Source: Pseudomonas viridiflava
Lineage (GTDB): Bacteria > Pseudomonadota > Gammaproteobacteria > Pseudomonadales > Pseudomonadaceae
Assembly: GCF_900601905.1 (NCBI RefSeq)
Contig: NZ_UWFA01000416.1
Span: forward strand, 806,001 to 870,000
DNA: 64,000 nucleotides
Reading direction: 5' to 3'
In this document: positions 25,334 through 33,023 of the stretch, piece by piece
How positions within the stretch are numbered: the first letter of the stretch is position 1
How the letters are laid out: the number at the start of each line of letters is the position of its first letter
Notes under the pieces: model-generated
What the model was told of the DNA's origin: nothing
The model's input: the letters and a program-made list of their open reading frames with translations, nothing else
Databases searched by the model: none
Translations under genes and position numbers: made by a program

Positions 25334-26860
25334 ATGGACTTCACTCGACTGGCCCTTTCCGCGGTCAGTGGCGTGGGTGTCTGGACCTACGAAGTGTCCA
25401 ATGATTGCTTTTACTGCGACGCCGGGATCAGCGAGCTGTATGGCATTGATCCGCTGCAGGCCGCTGCAGGTATCAAACGCCCGGATTTCCTCGCCAACGT
25501 GCACGCCGATGACCTGGCTGCGCTGCGCAATACCATGTCGAACGGGCTGATAAAAAGTGGCGATCTGGAGCTCGAATACCGGATCGTCCACCCTGATGGT
25601 TCCGTGCGCTGGGTGTTGTCCCGGGGACATACCTATTTCAACGGCGCCGGTGAGCCGGTGCGCCGCACCGGGGTAGGCATCGACATGAGCGCCCAGCGGC
25701 TGCTGGAACAGCAATTGCGCCAGAGTCAGAAGATGGAAGCCGTCGGGCAACTGACCGGAGGCCTGGCTCACGATTTCAACAACCTGCTGACCGGCATCAT
25801 GGGCAGCCTGGAGATGCTCAGGCTGCGGGTTAGCCAGGGACGTTTCAGCGAGATGGACCGCTATCTGGATGCGGCGCATGGCGCTTCCAACCGTGCCGCC
25901 GCCCTCACCCATCGCTTGCTGGCGTTTTCCCGTCGCCAGACCCTGGCGCCCAGCTCGACCGACGTTAATCGCCTGATTGCAGGAATGTTGCAATTGATCC
26001 GCAGCACCATTGGCCCTGCGATCGAAATAGAGGTGCAAAACCACCCCGGGTTGTGGCTAACCCAGGTGGACCCCAATCAATTGGAAAACGCCTTGCTCAA
26101 CCTGTGCATCAACGCCCGTGATGCGATGAGCAACGGCGGGACGCTGACCATCTGCACCGGCAACTGCACCCTTGATCCCCAAGCCGCTGGCGAGCGCGAG
26201 CTGTCGGCGGGCGAATACCTGACCCTGTGTGTCAGCGACACCGGCACCGGCATGAGCCGCGATGTGATTGCCCATGCCTTCGACCCGTTCTTCACCACCA
26301 AACCCATGGGCGAAGGCACCGGTCTGGGCTTGTCGATGATCTACGGTTTTGTCCGCCAGTCAGGAGGCAGCGTGCATATCGATTCGCTGCCCGATATCGG
26401 CACCACCATGACTTTGTACCTGCCAAGGTCCCAGGCCGAGGCCACCCCTGCCGAAGCAGCGACGGCGCAACTGTCGACGGCTGTTGCCGGGCAAGGCGAA
26501 ACGGTTCTGGTGATTGACGACGAGCCAGCGGTTCGCATGCTGATCATCGAGGTGCTTGAGGACCTGGGCTACACCGCGCTGCAGGAAGCGGACGGCGCCA
26601 GCGGCCTGCAGGTGCTGCAATCTAACCGGCAGATTGACCTGCTGGTCACCGACGTCGGCCTGCCGGGCGGCATCAACGGCCGCCAGGTCGCAGACGCCGG
26701 ACGCACCCTGCGCCCAGGCCTCAAAGTGCTGTTCATCACGGGCTATGTGCACGACGCCAAGCTCTGGGAAGAACAACTGGAACCGGGCATGCATCTATTG
26801 ACCAAACCGTTCTCGATGGCCGAGCTGACCCGGCGGATCAAGACCGTGATTACCGAATAG
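25334..26860 (+). CDS. PAS hybrid sensor histidine kinase
   Basis: Soluble kinase of 508 residues. One PAS domain (about 5-125, with YRIVHPDGSVRWVLSRGH) is followed by HisKA (H-box GQLTGGLAHDFNNLLTG near 136-152). HATPase follows (NLCINARDAMSNGG, DTGTGMS, GTGLGLSMIYGF), then a C-terminal receiver from about 395 with VIDDEPAV, acceptor Asp in LVTDVGLPG and LTKPFS. Organisation is like the other two hybrid kinases in the window, with which it shares SQKMEAVGQLTGG. The ATG abuts the stop of a small upstream gene. Signal and output are unknown. Confidence 0.92.
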   Translation: MDFTRLALSAVSGVGVWTYEVSNDCFYCDAGISELYGIDPLQAAAGIKRPDFLANVHADDLAALRNTMSNGLIKSGDLELEYRIVHPDGSVRWVLSRGHTYFNGAGEPVRRTGVGIDMSAQRLLEQQLRQSQKMEAVGQLTGGLAHDFNNLLTGIMGSLEMLRLRVSQGRFSEMDRYLDAAHGASNRAAALTHRLLAFSRRQTLAPSSTDVNRLIAGMLQLIRSTIGPAIEIEVQNHPGLWLTQVDPNQLENALLNLCINARDAMSNGGTLTICTGNCTLDPQAAGERELSAGEYLTLCVSDTGTGMSRDVIAHAFDPFFTTKPMGEGTGLGLSMIYGFVRQSGGSVHIDSLPDIGTTMTLYLPRSQAEATPAEAATAQLSTAVAGQGETVLVIDDEPAVRMLIIEVLEDLGYTALQEADGASGLQVLQSNRQIDLLVTDVGLPGGINGRQVADAGRTLRPGLKVLFITGYVHDAKLWEEQLEPGMHLLTKPFSMAELTRRIKTVITE

Positions 26861-27036
26861 CGCGACGATCAGCCTTCATGCCAGCGTCTGAAGCTCGTCT
26901 ACCAAGTGGCCGGGACTGATGGGGTGCGCGCTGCGCCAGGGTCAGAGGATCTTGCACAATCCATCGCGGCGATCCATTTGTTCATACTTCGCCTTTTTGA
27001 CGAGCGATTCAAAGCGGGTCACACCGTCTCGTGCGA

Positions 27037-27516
27037 TCAAGTGTTCAACGTTGCCAGCGCTTCGGCCCGCGTGGTCACGTGCCGAAAATGGTGGGTCCAC
27101 AATTCGATGCCCAACTGGCCCGATCGATCCAGTGATGAGCCTACCGTCAAATCCGTGACCAGCGTGGGCGTCAGCCCGGCATCAAACAGCGCAAAGCCTG
27201 CAGCCAGCACGCAGGTTTCGGTCTGCATGCCACAGACCAGCACGCGCTCGACGTCCAGTTGCCTGATGTACTCGATCATTTCGCGGGTCGGCCCGTAACC
27301 GTGTTTGACAAAAACTTTGTCAGCTTCAACCAGACTGTAGTCTTGCGTGGCTGGATGCCACCCAAGCTGCCGCTGAAACGGGGTGACCTGCTCGTCATGC
27401 AGCTCGACCGAGGCAATCGCCGGGATCATCGCCGAAAACGCCCGCACACCATCGACCAGCCATTCAGGCGGACTGAAGGTTTCCTGAACATCAACGATGA
27501 GCAAAACCTGACGCAT
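27037..27516 (-). CDS. Isochorismatase-family cysteine hydrolase
   Basis: Cytosolic hydrolase of 159 residues in the isochorismatase/nicotinamidase-like superfamily. The catalytic triad is visible: Asp in LLIVDVQETF near residue 9, Lys in FVKHGYGPT, and Cys in CGMQTETCVLAAGFALFDAG, preceded by the non-proline cis-peptide region. The start MRQVLLIVDVQ at 27516 matches the family; the frame extends upstream to 27657 without similarity. The substrate cannot be told from sequence. It stands alone between convergent and divergent neighbours. Confidence 0.88.
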   Translation of the reverse strand: MRQVLLIVDVQETFSPPEWLVDGVRAFSAMIPAIASVELHDEQVTPFQRQLGWHPATQDYSLVEADKVFVKHGYGPTREMIEYIRQLDVERVLVCGMQTETCVLAAGFALFDAGLTPTLVTDLTVGSSLDRSGQLGIELWTHHFRHVTTRAEALATLNT

Positions 27517-27804
27517 GGGTGTGTTCCGAAGCTGAACCGAGGGCAGGCAGTATATAGATCCGCACGCGCCATCGCTTGCTGGCGGGCTGAGCCGCGCCTT
27601 TGTCAGGGCTCCACCGGTCAGAGGATCAGGCCGCAGGATTATGGACACAATTCTCATGAGCCCGTACTGTGGCGGCTTTTCCAGCCTGCAGCCTAAAACG
27701 CCTCGTGCACACGGCGCTCAAGGGCGGTCAGCGCGCCCTTGTCAAAGAGCAGAGCGCAGCAGATCAGGCTCAATATTCAACACGCGTACACTCCGGACAG
27801 CCTC

Positions 27805-27966
27805 ATGAACCGTCGCAAGAAACTGAATCAGATCCTCAAGGCCAACGCCAAAAAAGCCAGCGCCAAACTGGCACCTGCCAACAAGAACAAATACGTCAGC
27901 AAGGCTGACCGGCTCAAACTGGTGGCAGAGCCTGGCGACGACAGCGTGACCGCTTCGGAGAACTGA
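27805..27966 (+). CDS. DUF2986-type small basic protein (53 aa)
   Basis: Tiny lysine-rich protein matching the DUF2986 pattern: MNRRKKLNQILKANAKKAS, then KLAPANKNKYVSKADRLKL, ending in an acidic tail. Function unknown; the charge suggests nucleic-acid or ribosome binding. The ATG at 27805 is the family start; the frame extends upstream to 27739 without similarity. Confidence 0.72.
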   Translation: MNRRKKLNQILKANAKKASAKLAPANKNKYVSKADRLKLVAEPGDDSVTASEN

Positions 27967-28078
27967 GATCCCCGCCTGCCCGATACGTTTTAACGTCTAT
28001 GCTTGCCTTGTCAGCTCGATCAGTTCCCCACCTGGACGCTGAGCAGCAGGACACCGACCCGTTCGACAGGCAGAAAAC

Positions 28079-28825
28079 GTGAATTACTGGCCCGCCGCTC
28101 TTGCACTGCTCTTGCTGATATCTGGCGCCTCGGTCAGCGCCGAGCGCTATCAGGTCGTGACCGAGGAATGGGCACCTTACAATTACCTGAAAGATCAGCA
28201 GATCGCCGGGATGACCACCGAGATCGTGCGGGCCATCATGGCGATCACCGGTGATGACTTCGAGATGGTGTTGCTGCCCAGCATGCGCGCCTCACACGTT
28301 CTGAAGAACCGCCCCAGAACCATCATGTATTCCATGTTCCGCACCCCTGAGCGCGAAAACGCCTTCAAGTGGGTCGGCCCGATCGTGGAAGAGTCCATCC
28401 ATGCCTGGCAGTTGGCCAGAGCACTGCCGGTGAGTTCTCTGGAACAACTGCTGCACGCGCCACAGATCACCACTCGACACGCCGGGCTGGTGCCGGACAT
28501 GTTGCAGTCGCTGGGCTTCGATAATCTGGACCGCAGTGCAACCGCCAGCCTGCAGCTGTATCGCATGCTCCTGGCCGGTCGCACGCAGATCATCGCGGGC
28601 GATACCGATGCCGGGGTGGCTTACTACAATCAGCAGTTGAATATCGCCCCGGGCACACTGCGCCAGATCCCCATTGAGCTGTATCGCTCGTCGCTGTACA
28701 TCGCCTTCAGCCCCGACTCCGATGACACGCTGGTCCAGGCCTGGGCCGCTGCGCTGGAGCAGTTGCGCCAGTCGGGCGAGCTGGCGCGCATTCAGCGCGG
28801 TTATCAGCCCCCTGGCAAACCCTGA
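28079..28825 (+). CDS. Solitary family-3 periplasmic binding protein
   Basis: Secreted solute-binding protein of 248 residues with signal peptide about 1-21 (LALLLLISGASVSA). The mature domain is of the amino-acid type (RYQVVTEEWAPYNYL, GMTTEIVRAIMAITG, MYSMFRTPERENAFKWVGP, LAGRTQIIAGDTDAG). No permease or ATPase lies nearby. Similar solitary proteins in Pseudomonas act as sensors or have unknown roles. The start is GTG without a strong ribosome site. Confidence 0.85.
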   Translation: MNYWPAALALLLLISGASVSAERYQVVTEEWAPYNYLKDQQIAGMTTEIVRAIMAITGDDFEMVLLPSMRASHVLKNRPRTIMYSMFRTPERENAFKWVGPIVEESIHAWQLARALPVSSLEQLLHAPQITTRHAGLVPDMLQSLGFDNLDRSATASLQLYRMLLAGRTQIIAGDTDAGVAYYNQQLNIAPGTLRQIPIELYRSSLYIAFSPDSDDTLVQAWAAALEQLRQSGELARIQRGYQPPGKP

Positions 28826-28925
28826 TGCCATCGGTCGGCAGCCTGGATAATTTTTAAAACCAACCCCTGTGGCGCCCTTCAAAAATCTTGCTGGCTTAAC
28901 CCGTTTTCAACAGCAGGAGATAATC

Positions 28926-29183
28926 ATGAGCCTCCAGACGCCACAGACTTGCGCCTGTTCCGGATGCACCTGTGAGATCGATGAACATCAACGTGTGGAA
29001 CGCAACGGCGAGTTGTTCTGCTGCGACGCCTGCGCCGACCTCCATCCTCACGGCCAACCCTGCCCCTCACCTGCCTGCCACTGCGAATCCGGTGTGCAGG
29101 TCGATGAACGCCGCGTCACCGAATCGAACCTGGATGAGGCCGTTGAGGAAACGTTCCCGGCCAGCGACCCGATCTCCCCCTGA
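28926..29183 (+). CDS. Bacterial metallothionein
   Basis: Small Cys-rich metal-binding protein of 85 residues, SmtA/BmtA class. Ten cysteines stand in the family arrangement: CACSGCTC near the N-terminus, FCCDAC in the middle, then GQPC and ACHC with His ligands. It binds Zn, Cd or Cu. A C-terminal tail ends in LDEAVEETFPASDPISP, a motif also seen on other small Pseudomonas stress proteins. The ATG has GGAGAT 6 bases upstream. It starts a run of stress-type genes. Confidence 0.92.
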   Translation: MSLQTPQTCACSGCTCEIDEHQRVERNGELFCCDACADLHPHGQPCPSPACHCESGVQVDERRVTESNLDEAVEETFPASDPISP

Positions 29184-29496
29184 CGAGGGCAACAGCAACC
29201 GTTAACGCGGTGCGATCAAGTTGTGATCGCAACTCGGATTCCGTTAAAGCGAACACGTTATGAAGTGTGCGAACGCTTGCCGAGTGGAGAACAGAAGCAC
29301 CGCAACCCAACAACTAGCGAACCGGTGGATGGCGTCAAGCCGGTTAACTAACCGCTTACGGTTTATTCTCAGCCTGACGCTTGAAACCGTTTATCGGTGC
29401 ATTGGAAATTAACCAAAACCATTGCCTGCAGACCCTATCGAATTTCATGTCCGCAGTAATTAAGGACTTACTAACAATTGATATTGGAGAGCTATC
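29184..29496. other. Intergenic region with one strong dyad
   Basis: About 310 bases without a gene. A perfect 8-base dyad with 5-base loop (TGCGATCA at 29211-29218, TGATCGCA at 29224-29231) lies 27 bases behind the metallothionein stop and may be a terminator stem (no T-run) or an operator. The rest is AT-rich and must carry the promoter of the KGG-protein gene. Confidence 0.45.
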
Positions 29497-29679
29497 ATGG
29501 CTACCGGAAACAAAAACCCTGGGAACTTCGCCAACGATCCGGAGAAAGCATCTGAGGCAGGCAAAAAAGGAGGTCAGGCCTCTGGCGGCAACTTCGCCAA
29601 TGACAAGCAGAAAGCTTCGGAAGCCGGCCGTAAAGGTGGGCAAAACAGTCACGGCGGCGGCCGCAGCAGTGGCAGTTGA
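29497..29679 (+). CDS. KGG-repeat general stress protein (60 aa)
   Basis: Small hydrophilic protein of the Con-10/YciG stress family, built from two copies of the unit GNFAND--KASEAG-KGGQ (about residues 9-28 and 31-50) with a Gly/Ser tail. Such proteins are induced by stationary phase and desiccation in relatives. The ATG has GGAGAG 6 bases upstream. A terminator-like hairpin follows 21 bases behind the stop. Confidence 0.9.
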   Translation: MATGNKNPGNFANDPEKASEAGKKGGQASGGNFANDKQKASEAGRKGGQNSHGGGRSSGS

Positions 29680-29700
29680 CCCACTGGCCGAGTCGCTGAA

Positions 29701-29725
29701 CGGGAGCCAGTGACACGTGCTCCCG
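29701..29725 (+). terminator. Terminator of the KGG-protein gene
   Basis: Stem CGGGAGC (29701-29707) and GCTCCCG (29719-29725) with an 11-base loop, followed by CTTTC. A likely intrinsic terminator with a weak T tract. Confidence 0.55.
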
Positions 29726-29916
29726 CTTTCAAGTGTGCGGCCGCTGGGCGGACTTCAACGGGCTGGGTGCGGTAATTTATCCAGCCCGGCGTCCAGTACT
29801 TCGTTACAGGACGGGCCCTGCCAATATCCCCTTAATTCAGTCTGCCCCGGCGATATCCCCGAGATTACAAGAACAATTACTGCGACGCTGTAGACGGCTC
29901 GCCTGGAACTTAGCTC

Positions 29917-30228
29917 ATGCCAACTTATGGTCTAACATCTCTTGAAATTCAGCAGCTCATTCAAAGAGCCCTGCTGCCGGACAAATGCGAATGCACCGTA
30001 GAAAACGGTGTGTTGACCCTGCGACTGATCGACCCCAACCACGCGGAAGATGTGTTCACCGCAGGCGCGAATATCGACACGCTGCGCTCTAGAAGAGCCA
30101 TCGCCGAGCTGGTGGGAGAAGCGCGGTATCTACTGGCCACTGCCCAAAGCACGCGGGCCACGCAGAGCATGAGAGGCTCGGGCGCTTACCGCGCGCAACC
30201 TTCGGCCGTGGCCCGTCGGCAACAGTAA
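29917..30228 (+). CDS. DUF1652-family protein
   Basis: Small protein of 103 residues matching the Pseudomonas DUF1652 pattern: TSLEIQQLIQRALLPDKCEC near the start, ENGVLTLRLIDPNHAEDVFTAG in the middle and LRSRRAIAELVGEARYLL. Function unknown. The C-terminal tail is basic and low-complexity. It ends 11 bases before a hybrid kinase gene on the same strand, so the two may be co-transcribed. No strong ribosome site is seen. Confidence 0.75.
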   Translation: MPTYGLTSLEIQQLIQRALLPDKCECTVENGVLTLRLIDPNHAEDVFTAGANIDTLRSRRAIAELVGEARYLLATAQSTRATQSMRGSGAYRAQPSAVARRQQ

Positions 30229-30239
30229 GCGAGGATCAG

Positions 30240-32423
30240 ATGCAGCCCCTTGATAAAGAACTGACACTGCTCAGGCAGCGCAAGGTACTGGCCGAGTTCG
30301 GCGAGCTGGCCCTGATCAGCCCCGACCTTGACGCCGTGCTGGACGTTGCGTGCGCCGGGGCTGGCGAGGCGTTGGGCACGCACCTGGCCAAATTCATGCA
30401 GCTTGAGCCTGACCGTCGGCATCTCTGGCTGCGCAACGGCGTCGGCTGGACCCCAGGGCTGGTCGGTGAAGAGCGGGTAGAGCTGAAACAAGGCACCCCG
30501 GAATGGCACACGTTGAGTGTCGACCATCCGGTCATTTCACAAAACGCGCCGCTGGAAACCCGCTTCGGCCTGCATCCTTTTCAGGTCACCAATGGCGTCA
30601 GCGCGTTCGTCAACGTGATCGTTTACTCCCCTCTGGACCACGCGCCATTGGGAATCTTCGAAGTCGACAGTCGCAGCCCGCGAGCCTTCAGTGAAAGCGA
30701 CGTGGATTTCCTGCGCAGTTACGCGAGCCTGATTGCCGGGTGCTTCGAGCGCTTTCGAATTACCGACGAACTCAAGCAGACCGAAGCCCGACTTCGCGAG
30801 AGCGAGCGCCAGTATCAGATCGCGGTCGAACTCAACCCGCAGATCCCCTGGAAGGCCGATGCCCAGGGAGCGGTGACGTTTCTGGATCATCGCTGGGCGG
30901 ACTTCTGCGGGGCACTGCACGAGCACGCCATTGGCCAGGCCTGGCGCAGCTTCACTCATGCCGATGACCTGACGACCATCGTCGAGGCCTGGACGGCATC
31001 GGTGGCAGGTCTGCAGCCTTTTGACGTGCAAGTCAGACTGCGCAAGGTCGACGGCAGCTATGACTGGTATCGCGTGCGTGCGTACCCGGACCTTGATGCT
31101 GGAGGCCTGTGCCAGCAGTGGTACGGCACCGCTGAAGACATCACTGAGCGTATCCGGCTGGAAAGCGCACTGCGCGACTGGAACGACAATCTGGAGGAGC
31201 GTATTGGCGAACGCACCCGACAGTTACAGGACGAACAACGTGAGCGCGAAACCGCCGAAAACAAACTGCGCCAGAGCCAGAAAATGGAGGCAGTCGGGCA
31301 ACTGACCGGCGGCATCGCCCATGACTTCAACAATTTGCTGGGCAGCATTTCGGCCAGCCTGGAATTAGTGCAGATGCGCATCGATGCCGGACGTCTGGGT
31401 GAGGTCGGCAAGTATCAGGCCATCGCGCTGGCGTCCGTCAAACGCGCCGCAGCCCTGACCGCACGGTTGCTGGCGTTCTCGCGTATGCAGCCGCTTGACC
31501 CGAAGATCATCGATCCCAACGACGTCATCGCCGGTCTGGAAGACCTCATACGCCGGACCATGGGGCCGACCATTGATGTGCAGTGCAAGCTGGCCCACTC
31601 AGGCAACATCAGTTGCGACCTGAACCAGCTGGAGAATGCGTTGCTGAACCTGTCGATCAACGCCCGGGACGCCATGCCCGAGGGCGGCAGACTGTTGATT
31701 CAGACCGAGCGCGTGGTGATCGACTCGCAGACCTCAGGTGATAGCGACCTTGCACCCGGCGTATACAGCCGAATATCAGTGACAGACAGCGGCTGCGGTA
31801 TGGATGAAGAAGTCTTGCGCCGGGCCTGCGAACCGTTTTTCACCACCAAGAAGCAAGGCCATGGCACCGGGCTTGGGCTGTCGATGATCTACGGATTCGC
31901 CAAACAGTCAGGCGGGCTGATTCGCTTGCACAGCAGCGTGGGCATCGGCACCACGGTGGCAATCTATTTCCCTGTGGATACGCGCAGCATTGAAGCCACG
32001 GCGGCCGAGGCCACGGACACCTTGCCAGCGGTGCGGGGCCGCGGTGAAACGATTCTGGTCGTGGATGACGAAGCCGGCGTCCGGCAGATCACCGTCGATG
32101 TCCTGGGCGAGCGCGGGTACATCGTTTCTGAAGCCATCGACAGCACCTCGGCGTTCAACCAAAGCCGGAAAATGCCCACGCTGGACCTGTTGATTACCGA
32201 CATCGGCTTGCCTGGACCTATGAACGGACTTGCTCTGGCCAGGCAACTCAAAGAGGAGCGCGAGGACTTGCGGATCATATTCATCACCGGCTATGCCAAG
32301 GCCGAGGGCATCAGCGAAGGCAAACTCATGGGCAAGGTTCTGGCCAAGCCGTTCAGCCTGAATGAGTTACTGCGCAGCGTCGACAGCGCGTTGTCTACCG
32401 ACGACATCAGCAATGTGCACTAG
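30240..32423 (+). CDS. GAF-PAS hybrid sensor histidine kinase
   Basis: Soluble hybrid kinase of 727 residues. A GAF domain spans about 15-175 (ALGTHLAKFMQLEPDRRHLWLRNGVGW in shortened form), PAS about 190-320, then a coiled coil. HisKA follows with GQLTGGIAHDFNNLLGS near 352-368, then HATPase (NLSINARDAMPEGG, DSGCGMD, GTGLGLSMIYGF) and a receiver from about 600 (VVDDEAGV, acceptor Asp in LITDIGLPG, LAKPFS). The GAF domain has no obvious haem or bilin Cys. The gene is followed by a CheB-CheR-PAS protein and may share a pathway with it. Confidence 0.92.
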   Translation: MQPLDKELTLLRQRKVLAEFGELALISPDLDAVLDVACAGAGEALGTHLAKFMQLEPDRRHLWLRNGVGWTPGLVGEERVELKQGTPEWHTLSVDHPVISQNAPLETRFGLHPFQVTNGVSAFVNVIVYSPLDHAPLGIFEVDSRSPRAFSESDVDFLRSYASLIAGCFERFRITDELKQTEARLRESERQYQIAVELNPQIPWKADAQGAVTFLDHRWADFCGALHEHAIGQAWRSFTHADDLTTIVEAWTASVAGLQPFDVQVRLRKVDGSYDWYRVRAYPDLDAGGLCQQWYGTAEDITERIRLESALRDWNDNLEERIGERTRQLQDEQRERETAENKLRQSQKMEAVGQLTGGIAHDFNNLLGSISASLELVQMRIDAGRLGEVGKYQAIALASVKRAAALTARLLAFSRMQPLDPKIIDPNDVIAGLEDLIRRTMGPTIDVQCKLAHSGNISCDLNQLENALLNLSINARDAMPEGGRLLIQTERVVIDSQTSGDSDLAPGVYSRISVTDSGCGMDEEVLRRACEPFFTTKKQGHGTGLGLSMIYGFAKQSGGLIRLHSSVGIGTTVAIYFPVDTRSIEATAAEATDTLPAVRGRGETILVVDDEAGVRQITVDVLGERGYIVSEAIDSTSAFNQSRKMPTLDLLITDIGLPGPMNGLALARQLKEEREDLRIIFITGYAKAEGISEGKLMGKVLAKPFSLNELLRSVDSALSTDDISNVH

Positions 32424-32520
32424 ATGCACTCCTTCGCCGTACTTGCTTACAGAAATCGACCACTCAAACGGAAGAGTTATTCGCCAAACATTATCTAAAC
32501 GAATGGAACGCTTTCAACCA

Positions 32521-32721
32521 CTAATCAACTTTTTTGCGAACGGAACAAGGTCGGTCAATGATTCTGCGCCAGCGTTTGACTGCAGCAGTCTGTCTTTCAC
32601 AGGCCGCATTCCAACCTGAGCCGAACGCCTTGCCAGCACGGGCCAACTGCATGATTTCCCCGCACGCCGCCAATAGTTCGGTTTTCGCTACCACCATTTC
32701 AAGCGTGTATGAAGTTGGCAT
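32521..32721 (-). CDS. Possible small protein (66 aa)
   Basis: Candidate small gene on the strand opposite to its neighbours. The ATG at 32719-32721 has GGAG 7 bases upstream. The product starts MPTSYTLEMVVAKTELLAAC, is helical in the first half and basic at the C-terminus (KRWRRIIDRPCSVRKKVD). No family recognised. It lies in an AT-richer stretch between the kinase and CheB-CheR genes; it could be a chance frame. Confidence 0.4.
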   Translation of the reverse strand: MPTSYTLEMVVAKTELLAACGEIMQLARAGKAFGSGWNAACERQTAAVKRWRRIIDRPCSVRKKVD

Positions 32722-33023
32722 CGGCTTCTCCGTGCGGTTGATCGTGACTTGAGAAGATCTGATAAATCGATTCATTGATCCAGTACCGTCCATCCATTCA
32801 AACGAGCGTTAGCGGCGAGCCGGGAAGTTGTATGTAAGCGGGGCATATCGTCGCCGACGACTAACTAACAAGAATGGAATAAGTCCAAATTTTAGTTTGG
32901 CACTCAGTAGTTACAGCCCTAAACTTGCAGATCAGGTGAGCATCACGACAGCCAATAGCAAACTGCCATATATGAGCATTGCGGTTGCTCTCGCCCCAAC
33001 ACAGGACATTTGAGGGTTTTGAA
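32722..33023. other. AT-rich upstream region of the CheB-CheR gene
   Basis: About 300 bases with no gene, lower in GC than both sides. A small imperfect dyad CCAAA-TTTTAG-TTTGG lies at 32885-32900. The region should hold the promoter of the CheB-CheR-PAS gene. Confidence 0.4.
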
